Positions 35,364 through 47,598 of a DNA stretch of 64,000 nucleotides are shown here, one piece after another. Made by a program: the position numbers and the translations under genes. The notes under the pieces are model-generated. The model saw only the letters and a list, made by a program, of their open reading frames with translations. It was not told the DNA's origin and searched no databases. The DNA is from Osmia lignaria lignaria (taxonomy: Eukaryota; Arthropoda; Insecta; Hymenoptera; Megachilidae), in the NCBI RefSeq assembly GCF_051020975.1, contig NW_027478158.1, positions 31,550,001 to 31,614,000 on the forward strand, given 5' to 3'. Position 1 is the stretch's first letter. Every line of letters begins with the position of its first letter.

Positions 35364-36973
35364 TCAGATGCGTAGTTCTCGAGGTATATCAAGATATTTA
35401 AAAGTTCCGAAGCCGCACCAACATAATAGAGATACAGAAACACTGTGGCCCCTTTCATTGAGATAACTCTGCACTATTGCGAGCTGCAAATGCCACTTCC
35501 AGCTTAGCTGTGCAGAAGAAGCACAACAAGAACAAGAAATATCTCGAAATATGTCCGTCAGGCCCCTCCCTTTGAACTAAATCTGCAAATATCTCGGAAA
35601 CGAAGCGAGCTATAGCAAAATGTTCAGATACCTTTTTTGTAGAGAATTATGTTTCCTACAATTTACGTTGTATGATATTTTTTGATCAGATGCGTGGTTT
35701 TCGAGATATATCGAGATATTTAAAAGTTCCGAAGCCGCACCAACATAATAGAGATACAGAAACACCGTGGCCCCTTTCTTTGAGATAACTCTGCACTATT
35801 GCGAGCTGCAAATGCCACTTCCAGCTTAGCTGTGCAGAAGAAGAACAACAAGAAGAAGAAATATCTCGAAATATGTCCGTCAGGCCCCTTCCCTTGAGAT
35901 AAATCTGCAAATATCTCGGAAACGAAGCGAGCTATGGCAAAATGTTAAGAGACCTTTTTTGTAGAGAATTATGTTTCCTACTTTTTATGTTCTATGATAT
36001 TTTTTGATGAGATGCGTAGATCTCGAGATATATCAAGATATTTAAAAGTTCCGAAGCCGCACCAACATAATAGAGATACAGAAACACCGTGGCCCCTTTC
36101 TTTGAGATAACTCTGCACTATTGCGAGCTGCAAATGCCACTTCCAGCTTAGCTGTGCAGAAGAAGAACAACAAGAAGAAGAAATATCTCGGAATATGTCC
36201 GTCAGGCCCCTTCCCTTGAGCTAAATCTGCAAATATCTCGGAAACGATGCCAGCTATGGGAAAATGTTAAGAGACCTTTTTTGTAGAGAATTAAGTTTCC
36301 TACTTTTTATGTTCTATGATATTTTTTGATCAGATGCGTAGTTCTCGAGATATATCAAGATATTTAAAAGTTCCGAAGCCGCACCAACATAATAGAGATA
36401 CAGAAACACCGTGGCCACTTTCTTTGCGATAACTCTGCACTATTGCGAGCTGCAAATGCCACTTCCAGCTTAGCTGTGCAGAAGAAGAACAACAAGAAGA
36501 AGAAATATCTGGAAATATGTCCGTCAGGCCCCTTCCCTTGAGATAAATCTGCAAATATCTCGGAAACGAAGAGAGCTATGGCAAAATGTTAAGATACCTT
36601 TTTTGTAGAGAATTAAGTTTCCTACTTTTTATGTTCTATGATATTTTTTGGTCAGATGCGTAGTTCCCGAGATATATCAAGATATTTAAAAGTTCCGAAG
36701 CCGCACCAACATAATAGAGATACAGAAACACCGTGGCCCCTTTCTTTGAGACAACTCTCCACTATTGCGAGCTGTAAATGCCACTTCCAGCTTAGCTGTG
36801 CAGAAGAAGAACAACAAGAAGAAGAAATATCTCGAAATATGTCCGTCAGGCCCCTTCCCTTGAGATATATCTGCAAATATCTCGGAAACGAAGCGAGCTA
36901 TGGCAAAATGTTAAGAGACCTTTTTTGTAGAGAATTATGTTTCCTACAATTTATGTTCTATGATATTTTTTGA
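35364..36973. repeat. Domain B HOR, shortened copy 5 and exit
   Basis: Unit 35364 begins as the 23121 type (CGAGGTATATC, CTTTCATTGAG, ACAAGAACAAG) and ends as the 23443 type (CTCCCTTTGAAC, CTATAGC, TTCAGATACC), with the switch inside 35534-35546. Units 35686, 36008 and 36330 then match 23765, 24087 and 24409. Unit 36652 starts like 24731 (GGTCAG, GTTCCCGAG), but from GACAACTCTCCAC onward it is a different, canonical type with GAGATATATC and a TACAATTT ending, so domain B ends within it. Confidence 0.87.
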
Positions 36974-37938
36974 TCAGATGCGTAGTTCTCGAGATATATC
37001 AAGATATTTAACAGTTCCGGAGCCGTACCAACATAATAGAGATACAGAAACACCGTGGCCCCTCTCTTTGAGATAACTCTGCACTATTGCGAGCTGCAAA
37101 TGCCACTTCCAGCTTAGCTGTGCAGAAGAAGAACAACAAGAAGAAGAAATATCTAGAAATATGTCCGTCAGGCCCCTTCCCTTGAGATAAATCTGCAAAT
37201 ATCTCGGAAACGAAGCGAGCTATGGCAAAATGTTTAGAGACCTTTCTTGTAGAGAATTAAGTTTCCTACTTTTTATGTAGTATGATATTTTTTGATCAGA
37301 TGCGTAGTTCTCGAGATATATCAAGATATTTAAAAGTTCCGAAGCCGCACCAACATAATAGAGATACAGAAACACCGTGGTCCCTCTCTTTGAGATAACT
37401 CTGCACTATTGCGAGCTGCAAATGCCACTTCCAGCTTAGCTGTGCAGAAGAAGCACAACAAGAACAAGAAATATCTCGGAATATGTTCGTCAGGCCCCTT
37501 CACTTGAGCTACATCTGCAAATATCTCGGAAACGAAGCGAGCTATGGCAAAATGTTAGGAGACCTTTTTTGTAGAGAATTAAGTTTCCTACTTTTTATGT
37601 TCTATGATATTTTTTGATCAGAAGCGTAGTTTTCGAGATATATCGAGATATTTAAAAGTTCCGAAGCTGCACCAACATAATAGAGGTACAGAAACACCGT
37701 GGCCTCTTCCTTTGAGATAACTCTGCACTATTGCGAGCTGCACATGCCACTTCCAGCTTAGCTGTGCAGAAGAAGAACAACAAGAAGAAGAAATATCTCG
37801 AAATATGTCCGTCAGGCAATTCCCTTGAGATGAATCTGCAAATATCTCGGAAACGAAGCAAGCTATGGCAAAGTGTTAAGAGACCTTATTTGTAGAGAAT
37901 TAAGTTTCCTAATTTTTATGTTGTATGATATTTTTTGA
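36974..37938. repeat. Domain C leading units
   Basis: Unit 36974 is the first with the domain C signature: AACAGTTCC, ATATCTAGAAAT (XbaI site TCTAGA), TTTAGAGACC, TTTCTTGTAG and TATGTAGTATG. Unit 37296 carries GCACAACAAGAACAAG and TGTTCGTC. Unit 37618 is strongly private (AAGCTGC, GAGGTACAG, CACATGCC, AAAGTGTTAAG) and has lost one base at CAGGCAATTCCC (about 37817). Confidence 0.85.
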
Positions 37939-39870
37939 TCAGATGCGTAGTTCTCGAGATATATCAAGATATTTAAAAGTTCCGAAGCCGCACCAACATA
38001 ATAGAGATACAGAAACACCGTGGCCCCTCTCTTTGAGATAACTCTGCACTATTGCGAGCTGCAAATGCCACTTCCAGCTTAGCTGTGCAGAAGAAGCACA
38101 ACAAGAACAAGAAATATCTCGGAATATGTTCGTCAGGCCCCTTCACTTGAGCTACATCTGCAAATATCTCGGAAACGAAGCGAGCTATGGCAAAATGTCA
38201 AGACACCTCTTTTGTAGAGAATTAAGTTTCCTACTATTTATGTTCTATGATATTTTTTGATCAGATGCGTAGTTCTCGAGATATATCAAGATATTTAAAA
38301 GTTCCGAAGCCGCACCAACATAATAGAGATACAGTAACACCGTGGCCCCTTTCTTTGAGATAACTCTGCACTATTGCGAGCTGCAAATGCCACTTCCAGC
38401 TTAGCTGTGCAGAAGAAGAACAACAAGAAGAAGAAATATCTAGAAATATGTCCGTCAGGCCCCTTCCCTTCAGATAAATCTGCAAATATCTCGGAAACGA
38501 AGCGAGCTATGGCAAAATGTTTAGAGACCTTTCTTGTAGAGAATTAAGTTTCCTACTTTTTATGTAGTATGATATTTTTTGATCAGATGCGTAGTTCCCG
38601 AGATATATCAAGATATTTAACAGTTCCGAAGCCGCACCAACATAATAGAGATACAGAAACACCGTGGCCCCTCTCTTTGAGATAACTCTGCACTATTGCG
38701 AGCTGCAAATGCCACTTCCAGCTTAGCTGTGCAGAGGAAGCACAACAAGAACAAGAAATATCTCGGAATATGTTCGTCAGGCCCCTTCACTTGAGCTACA
38801 TCTGCAAATATCTCGGAAACGAAGCGAGCTATGGCAAAATGTCAAGACAGCTCTTTTGTAGAGAATTAAGTTTCCTACTATTTATGTTCTATGATATTTT
38901 TTGATCAGATGCGTAGTTCTCGAGATATATCAAGATATTTAAAAGTTCCGAAGCCACACCATCATAATAGAGATACAGAAACACCGTGGCCCCTTTCTTT
39001 GAGATAACTCTGCACTATTGCGAGCTGCAAATGCCACTTCCAGTTTAGTTGTGCAGAAGAAGAACAACAAGAAGAAGAAATATCTCGAAATATGTCCGTC
39101 AGGCCCCTTCCCTTGAGATAAATCTGCAAATATCTCGGAAACGAAGCGAGCTATGGCAAAATGTTAAGAGACCTTTTTTGTAGAGAATCATGTTTCCTAC
39201 AATTTATGTTCTATGATATTTTTTGATCAGAAGCGTAGTTTTCGAGATATATCGAGATATTTAAAAGTTCCGAAGCCGCACCAACATAATAGAGATACAG
39301 AAGCACCGTGGCCCCTTTCTTTGAGATAACTCTCCACTAGTGCGAGCCGCAAATGCCACTTCCAGCTTAGCTGTGCAGAAGAAGAACAACAAGAAGAAGA
39401 AATATCTCGAAATATGTCCGTCAGGCCCCTTCCCTTGAGATAAATCTGCAAATATCTCGGAAACGAAGAGAGCTATGGCAAAATGTTAAGAGACCTTTTT
39501 TGTAGAGAATTAAGTTTCCTACTTTTTATGTTCTATGATATTTTTTGATCAGATGCGTAGTTCCCGAGATATATCAAGATATTTAACAGTTCCGAAGCCG
39601 CACCAACATAATAGAGATACAGAAACACCGTGGCCCCTCTCTTTGAGATAACTCTGCACTATTGCGAGCTGCAAATGCCACTTCCAGCTTAGCTGTGCAG
39701 AAGAAGAACAACAAGAAGAAGAAATATCTAGAAATATGTCCGTCAGGCCCCTTCCCTTGAGATAAATCTGCAAATATCTCGGAAACGAAGCGAGCTATGG
39801 CAAAATGTTTAGAGACCTTTCTTGTAGAGAATTAAGTTTCCTACTTTTTATGTAGTATGATATTTTTTGA
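37939..39870. repeat. Domain C HOR, six-unit copy (1932 bp)
   Basis: The ordered units are 37939 (GCACAACAAG, TGTTCGTC, GTCAAGACACC), 38261 (ACAGTAACACC, TCTAGA, TATGTAGTATG), 38583 (GTTCCCGAG, AACAGTTCC, GAGGAAGCAC, GTCAAGACAGC), 38905 (AAGCCACACCATCATAATAG, TTTAGTTGTG, GAATCATG), 39227 (AGAAGCACC, TCTCCACTAG) and 39549 (GTTCCCGAG, AACAGTTCC, TCTAGA, TATGTAGTATG). This is the most complete version of the domain C unit. Confidence 0.88.
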
Positions 39871-41480
39871 TCAGATGCGTAGTTCTCGAGATATATCAAG
39901 ATATTTAAAAGTTCCGAAGCCGCACCAACATAATAGAGATACAGAAACACCGTGGCCCCTCTCTTTGAGATAACTCTGCACTATTGCGAGCTGCAAATGC
40001 CACTTCCAGCTTAGCTGTGCAGAAGAAGCACAACAAGAACAAGAAATATCTCGGAATATTTTCGTCAGGCCCCTTCACTTGAGCTACATCTGCAAATATC
40101 TCGGAAACGAAGCGAGCTATGGCAAAATGTCAAGACACCTCTTTTGTAGAGAATTAAGTTTCCTACTATTTATGTTCTATGATATTTTTTGATCAGATGC
40201 GTAGTTCTCGAGATATATCAAGATATTTAAAAGTTCCGAAGCCGCACCAACATAATAGAGATACAGTAACACCGTGGCCCCTTTCTTTGAGATAACTCTG
40301 CACTATTGCGAGCTGCAAATGCCACTTCCAGCTTAGCTGTGCAGAAGAAGAACAACAAGAAGAAGAAATATCTAGAAATATGTCCGTCAGGCCCCTTCCC
40401 TTGAGATAAATCTGCAAATATCTCGGAAACGAAGCGAGCTATGGCAAAATGTTTAGAGACCTTTCTTGTAGAGAATTAAGTTTCCTACTTTTTATGTAGT
40501 ATGATATTTTTTGATCAGATGCGTAGTTCCCGAGATATATCAAGATATTTAACAGTTCCGAAGCCGCACCAACATAATAGAGATACAGAAACACCGTGGC
40601 CCCTCTCTTTGAGATAACTCTGCACTATTGCGAGCTGCAAATGCCACTTCCAGCTTAGCTGTGCAGAGGAAGCACAACAAGAACAAGAAATATCTCGGAA
40701 TATGTTCGTCAGGCCCCTTCACTTGAGCTACATCTGCAAATATCTCGGAAACGAAGCGAGCTATGGCAAAATGTTAAGAGACCTTTTTTGTAGAGAATCA
40801 TGTTTCCTACAATTTATGTTCTATGATATTTTTTGATCAGAAGCGTAGTTTTCGAGATATATCGAGATATTTAAAAGTTCCGAAGCCGCACCAACATAAT
40901 AGAGATACAGAAGCACCGTGGCCCCTTTCTTTGAGATAACTCTCCACTAGTGCGAGCCGCAAATGCCACTTCCAGCTTAGCTGTGCAGAAGAAGAACAAC
41001 AAGAAGAAGAAATATCTCGAAATATGTCCGTCAGGCCCCTTCCCTTGAGATAAATCTGCAAATATCTCGGAAACGAAGAGAGCTATGGCAAAATGTTAAG
41101 AGACCTTTTTTGTAGAGAATTAAGTTTCCTACTTTTTATGTTCTATGGTATTTTTTGATCAGATGCGTAGTTCCCGAGATATATCAAGATATTTAACAGT
41201 TCCGAAGCCGCACCAACATAATAGAGATACAGAAACACCGTGGCCCCTCTCTTTGAGATAACTCTGCACTATTGCGAGCTGCAAATGCCACTTCCAGCTT
41301 AGCTGTGCAGAAGAAGAACAACAAGAAGAAGAAATATCTAGAAATATGTCCGTCAGGCCCCTTCCCTTGAGATAAATCTGCAAATATCTCGGAAACGAAG
41401 CGAGCTATGGCAAAATGTTTAGAGACCTTTCTTGTAGAGAATTAAGTTTCCTACTTTTTATGTAGTATGATATTTTTTGA
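39871..41480. repeat. Domain C HOR, five-unit copy (1610 bp)
   Basis: Units 39871, 40193, 40515, 40837 and 41159 repeat the six-unit copy but lack one unit. Unit 40515 fuses the start of the 38583 type (GAGGAAGCAC, TGTTCGTC) to the end of the 38905 type (TTAAGAGACC, GAATCATG), with the switch between about 40731 and 40773. This is a precise one-unit deletion by exchange between neighbouring units. Confidence 0.9.
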
Positions 41481-43734
41481 TCAGATGCGTAGTTCTCGAG
41501 ATATATCAAGATATTTAAAAGTTCCGAAGCCGCACCAACATAATAGAGATACAGAAACACCGTGGCCCCTCTCTTTGAGATAACTCTGCACTATTGCGAG
41601 CTGCAAATGCCACTTCCAGCTTAGCTGTGCAGAAGAAGCACAACAAGAACAAGAAATATCTCGGAATATTTTCGTCAGGCCCCTTCACTTGAGCTACATC
41701 TGCAAATATCTCGGAAACGAAGCGAGCTATGGCAAAATGTCAAGACACCTCTTTTGTAGAGAATTAAGTTTCCTACTATTTATGTTCTATGATATTTTTT
41801 GATCAGATGCGTAGTTCTCGAGATATATCAAGATATTTAAAAGTTCCGAAGCCGCACCAACATAATAGAGATACAGTAACACCGTGGCCCCTTTCTTTGA
41901 GATAACTCTGCACTATTGCGAGCTGCAAATGCCACTTCCAGCTTAGCTGTGCAGAAGAAGAACAACAAGAAGAAGAAATATCTAGAAATATGTCCGTCAG
42001 GCCCCTTCCCTTGAGATAAATCTGCAAATATCTCGGAAACGAAGCGAGCTATGGCAAAATGTTTAGAGACCTTTCTTGTAGAGAATTAAGTTTCCTACTT
42101 TTTATGTAGTATGATATTTTTTGATCAGATGCGTAGTTCCCGAGATATATCAAGATATTTAACAGTTCCGAAGCCGCACCAACATAATAGAGATACAGAA
42201 ACACCGTGGCCCCTCTCTTTGAGATAACTCTGCACTATTGCGAGCTGCAAATGCCACTTCCAGCTTAGCTGTGCAGAGGAAGCACAACAAGAACAAGAAA
42301 TATCTCGGAATATGTTCGTCAGGCCCCTTCACTTGAGCTACATCTGCAAATATCTCGGAAACGAAGCGAGCTATGGCAAAATGTCAAGACAGCTCTTTTG
42401 TAGAGAATTAAGTTTCCTACTATTTATGTTCTATGATATTTTTTGATCAGATGCGTAGTTCTCGAGATATATCAAGATATTTAAAAGTTCCGAAGCCACA
42501 CCATCATAATAGAGATACAGAAACACCGTGGCCCCTTTCTTTGAGATAACTCTGCACTATTGCGAGCTGCAAATGCCACTTCCAGTTTAGTTGTGCAGAA
42601 GAAGAACAACAAGAAGAAGAAATATCTCGAAATATGTCCGTCAGGCCCCTTCCCTTGAGATAAATCTGCAAATATCTCGGAAACGAAGCGAGCTATGGCA
42701 AAATGTTAAGAGACCTTTTTTGTAGAGAATCATGTTTCCTACAATTTATGTTCTATGATATTTTTTGATCAGAAGCGTAGTTTTCGAGATATATCGAGAT
42801 ATTTAAAAGTTCCGAAGCCGCACCAACATAATAGAGATACAGAAGCACCGTGGCCCCTTTCTTTGAGATAACTCTGCACTATTGCGAGCTGCAAATGCCA
42901 CTTCCAGCTTAGCTGTGCAGAAGAAGAACAACAAGAAGAAGAAATATCTCGAAATATGTCCGTCAGGCCCCTTCCCTTGAGATAAATCTGCAAATATCTC
43001 GGAAACGAAGAGAGCTATGGCAAAATGTTAAGAGACCTTTTTTGTAGAGAATTAAGTTTCCTACTTTTTATGTTCTATGATATTTTTTGATCAGATGCGT
43101 AGTTCCCGAGATATATCGAGATATTTAAAAGTTCCGAAGCCGCACCAACATAATAGAGATACAGAAGCACCGTGGCCCCTTTCTTTGAGATAACTCTGCA
43201 CTATTGCGAGCTGCAAATGCCACTTCCAGCTTAGCTGTGCAGAAGAAGAACAACAAGAAGAAGAAATATCTCGAAATATGTCCGTCAGGCCCCTTCCCTT
43301 GAGATAAATCTGCAAATATCTCGGAAACGAAGAGAGCTATGGCAAAATGTTAAGAGACCTTTTTTGTAGAGAATTAAGTTTCCTACTTTTTATGTTCTAT
43401 GATATTTTTTGATCAGATGCGTAGTTCCCGAGATATATCAAGATATTTAACAGTTCCGAAGCCGCACCAACATAATAGAGATACAGATACACCGTGGCCC
43501 TTCTCTTTGAGATAACTCTGCACTATTGCGAGCTGCAAATGCCACTTCCAGCTTAGCTGTGCAGAAGAAGAACAACAAGAAGAAGAAATATCTAGAAATA
43601 TGTCCGTCAGGCCCCTTCCCTTGAGATAAATCTGCAAATATCTCGGAAACGAAGCGAGCTATGGCAAAATGTTTAGAGACCTTTCTTGTAGAGAATTAAG
43701 TTTCCTACTTTTTATGTAGTATGATATTTTTTGA
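41481..43734. repeat. Domain C HOR, seven-unit copy (2254 bp)
   Basis: Units 41481, 41803, 42125, 42447, 42769, 43091 and 43413 follow the same order, including the rare AAGCCACACCATCATAATAG unit (42447, exactly 11 units after 38905). Units 42769 and 43091 are a tandem pair of the AGAAGCACC type, so this copy gained a unit where the previous one lost one. Confidence 0.88.
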
Positions 43735-45022
43735 TCAGATGCGTAGTTCTCGAGATATATCAAGATATTTAAAAGTTCCGAAGCCGCACCAACATAATAG
43801 AGATACAGAAACACCGTGGCCCCTCTCTTTGAGATAACTCTGCACTATTGCGAGCTGCAAATGCCACTTCCAGCTTAGCTGTGCAGAAGAAGCACAACAA
43901 GAACAAGAAATATCTCGGAATATGTTCGTCAGGCCCCTTCACTTGAGCTACATCTGCAAATATCTCGGAAACGAAGCGAGCTATGGCAAAATGTCAAGAC
44001 ACCTCTTTTGTAGAGAATTAAGTTTCCTACTATTTATGTTCTATGATATTTTTTGATCAGATGCGTAGTTCTCGAGATATATCAAGATATTTAAAAGTTC
44101 CGAAGCCGCACCAACATAATAGAGATACAGTAACACCGTGGCCCCTTTCTTTGAGATAACTCTGCACTATTGCGAGCTGCAAATGCCACTTCCAGCTTAG
44201 CTGTGCAGAAGAAGAACAACAAGAAGAAGAAATATCTAGAAATATGTCCGTCAGGCCCCTTCCCTTGAGATAAATCTGCAAATATCTCGGAAACGAAGCG
44301 AGCTATGGCAAAATGTTTAGAGACCTTTCTTGTAGAGAATTAAGTTTCCTACTTTTTATGTAGTATGATATTTTTTGATCAGATGCGTAGTTCTCGAGAT
44401 ATATCAAGATATTTAAAAGTTCCGAAGCCGCACCAACATAATAGAGATACAGAAACACCGTGGCCCCTCTCTTTGAGATAACTCTGCACTATTGCGAGCT
44501 GCAAATGCCACTTCCAGCTTAGCTGTGCAGAAGAAGCACAACAAGAACAAGAAATATCTCGGAATATGTTCGTCAGGCCCCTTCACTTGAGCTACATCTG
44601 CAAATATCTCGGAAACGAAGCGAGCTATGGCAAAATGTCAAGACACCTCTTTTGTAGAGAATTAAGTTTCCTACTATTTATGTTCTATGATATTTTTTCA
44701 TCAGATGCGTAGTTCTCGAGATATATCAAGATATTTAAAAGTTCCGAAGCCGCACCAACATAATAGAGATACAGTAACACCGTGGCCCCTTTCTTTGAGA
44801 TAACTCTGCACTATTGCGAGCTGCAAATGCCACTTCCAGCTTAGCTGTGCAGAAGAAGAACAACAAGAAGAAGAAATATCTCGAAATATGTCCGTCAGGC
44901 CCCTTCCCTTGAGATATATCTGCAAATATCTCGGAAACGAAACGAGCTATGGCAAAATCTTAAGAGACCTTTTTTGTAGAGAATTATGTTTCCTACTTTT
45001 TATGTTCTATGACATTTCTTGA
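43735..45022. repeat. Domain C two-unit repeats (2 x 644 bp)
   Basis: The pair 43735/44057 (GTCAAGACACC unit, then ACAGTAACACC unit) is followed by a second such pair, 44379/44701. The second pair loses the XbaI variant (CTCGAAATATG) and ends with GAAACGAAACGAGC and AATCTTAAG. The six-unit HOR has collapsed here to its first two members. Confidence 0.86.
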
Positions 45023-45988
45023 TCAGATGCGTAGTACCCGAGATATATCAAGATATTTAAAAGTTCCGAAGCCGCACCATCATAATAGAGATACAGAAAC
45101 ACCGTGGCCCCTTTCTTTGAGATAACTCTGCACTATTGCGAGCTGCAAATGCCACTTCCAGTTTAGTTGTGCAGAAGAAGAACAACAAGAAGAAGAAATA
45201 TCTCGAAATATGTCCGTCAGGCCCCTTCCCTTGAGATAAATCTGCAAATATCTCGGAAGCGAAGCGAGCTATGGCAAAATCTTAAGAGACCTTTTTCGTA
45301 GAGAATTAAGTTTCCTACTTTTTATGTTCTATGATATTTTTTGATCAGATGCGTAGTTCTCGAGATATACCAAGATATTTAAAAGTTCCGAAGCCGCACC
45401 AACATAATAGAGATACAGAAACACCGTGGCCCCTTTCTTTGAGATAACTCTGCACTATTGCGAGCTGGAAATGCCACTTCCAGTTTAGCTGTGCAGAAGA
45501 AGAACAACAAGAAGAAGAAATATCTCGAAATATGTCCGTCAGGCCCCTTCCCTTGAGATAAATCTGCAAATATCTCGGAAACGAAGCGAGCTATGGCAAA
45601 ATGTTAAGAGACCTTTTTTGTAGAGAATTATGTTTCCTACAATTTATGTTCTATGATATTTTTTGATCAGAAGCGTAGTTTTCGAGATATATCGAGATAT
45701 TTAAAAGTTCCGAAGCCGCACCAACATAATAGAGATACAGAAGCACCGTGGCCCCCTTCTTTGAGATAACTCTGCACTAGTGCGAGCCGCAAATGCCACT
45801 TCCAGCTTAGCTGTGCAGAAGAAGAACAACAAGAAGAAGAAATATCTCGAAATATGTCCGTCAGGCCCCTTCCCTTGAGATAAATCTGCAAATATCTCGG
45901 AAACGAAGCGAGCTATGGCAAAATGTTGAGGGACCTTTTTTGTAGAGAATTAAGTTTCCTACTTTTTATGTTCTATGATATTTTTTGA
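45023..45988. repeat. Domain C spacer units
   Basis: These are three units between the two sets of dimers. Unit 45023 has CACCATCATAATAG and TTTAGTTGTG, like 38905, but also GACATTTCTTG and GTACCCGAG. Unit 45345 is of the CTGGAAATG/CAGTTTAGC type that dominates domain D. Unit 45667 is of the AGAAGCACC/TAGTGCGAGCCGC type and ends with TTGAGGGACC, which recurs in 46311. No gene is present. Confidence 0.85.
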
Positions 45989-47276
45989 TCAGATGCGTAG
46001 TTCCCGAGATATATCAAGATATTTAAAAGTTCCGAAGCCGCACCAACATAATAGAGATACAGAAACACCGTGGCCCCTTTCTTTGAGATAACTCTGCACT
46101 ATTGCGAGCTGCAAATGCCACTTCCAGCTTAGCTGTGCAGAAGAAGCACAACAAGAACAAGAAATATCTCGGAATATGTTCGTCAGGCCCCTTCACTTGA
46201 GCTACATCTGCAAATATCTCGGAAACGAAGCGAGCTATGGCAAAATGTCAAGACACCTCTTTTGTAGAGAATTAAGTTTCCTACTATTTATGTTCTATGA
46301 TATTTTTTGATCAGATGCGTAGTTCTCGAGATATATCAAGATATTTAAAAGTTCCGAAGCCGCACCAACATAATAGAGATACAGTAACACCGTGGCCCCT
46401 TTCTTTGAGATAACTCTGCACTATTGCGAGCTGCAAATGCCACTTCCAGCTTAGCTGTGCAGAAGAAGAACAACAAGAAGAAGAAATATCTCGAAATATG
46501 TCCGTCAGGCCCCTTCCCTTGAGATAAATCTGCAAATATCTCGGAAACGAAGCGAGCTATGGCAAAATGTTGAGGGACCTTTTTTGTAGAGAATTAAGTT
46601 TCCTACTTTTTATGTTCTATGATATTTTTTGATCAGATGCGTAGTTCCCGAGATATATCAAGATATTTAAAAGTTCCGAAGCCGCACCAACATAATAGAG
46701 ATACAGAAACACCGTGGCCCCTTTCTTTGAGATAACTCTGCACTATTGCGAGCTGCAAATGCCACTTCCAGCTTAGCTGTGCAGAAGAAGCACAACAAGA
46801 ACAAGAAATATCTCGGAATATGTTCGTCAGGCCCCTTCACTTGAGCTACATCTGCAAATATCTCGGAAACGAAGCGAGCTATGGCAAAATGTCAAGACAC
46901 CTCTTTTGTAGAGAATTAAGTTTCCTACTATTTATGTTCTATGATATTTTTTGATCAGATGCGTAGTTCTCGAGATATATCAAGATATTTAAAAGTTCCG
47001 AAGCCGCACCAACATAATAGAGATACAGTAACACCGTGGCCCCTTTCTTTGAGAAAACTCTGCACTATTGCGAGCTGCAAATGCCACTTCCAGCTTAGCT
47101 GTGCAGAAGAAGAACAACAAGAAGAAGAAATATCTCGAAATATGTCCGTCAGGCCCCTTCCCTTGAGATTAATCTGCAAATATCTCGGAAACGAAGTGAG
47201 CTATGGCAAAATGTTAAGAGACCTTTTTTGTAGAGAATTAAGTTTCCTACTTTTTAGGTTCTATGATATTTTTTGA
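45989..47276. repeat. Two-unit repeats at the right end of domain C (2 x 644 bp)
   Basis: The pair 45989/46311 is repeated as 46633/46955: a GCACAACAAG, GTCAAGACACC unit followed by an ACAGTAACACC unit. TTGAGGGACC in 45667 and in 46311 shows that the 644-bp duplication began within unit 45667. The last unit has private changes (GAGAAAACTC, GAGATTAATC, TTTTTAGGTTC). Confidence 0.87.
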
Positions 47277-47598
47277 TCAGATGCGTAGTTCTCGAGATAT
47301 ATCAAGATATTTAAAAGTTCCGAAGCCGCACCAACATAATAGAGATACAGAAACACTGTGGCCCCTTTCTTTGAGATAACTCTGCACTATTGCGAGCTGC
47401 AAATGCCACTTCCAGCTTAGCTGTGCAGAAGAAGAACAACAAGAAGAAGAAATATCTCGAAATATGTCCGTCAGGCCCCTTCCCTTGAGATATATCGGCA
47501 AATATCTCGGAAACGAAACGAGCTATGGCAAAATCTTGAGAGACCTTTTTTGTAGAGAGTTATGTTTCCTACAATTTATGTTCTATGATATTTTTTGA
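47277..47598. repeat. First domain D unit, preceding the first full HOR copy
   Basis: This unit (CACTGTGGCC, GAGATATATCGGC, GAAACGAAACGAGC, AATCTTGAGAG, GAGAGTTATG) equals those at 49531 and 54039, which close 7-unit copies further right. It is the last unit of an HOR copy whose preceding units are not present, so it marks the C to D boundary. Confidence 0.88.
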
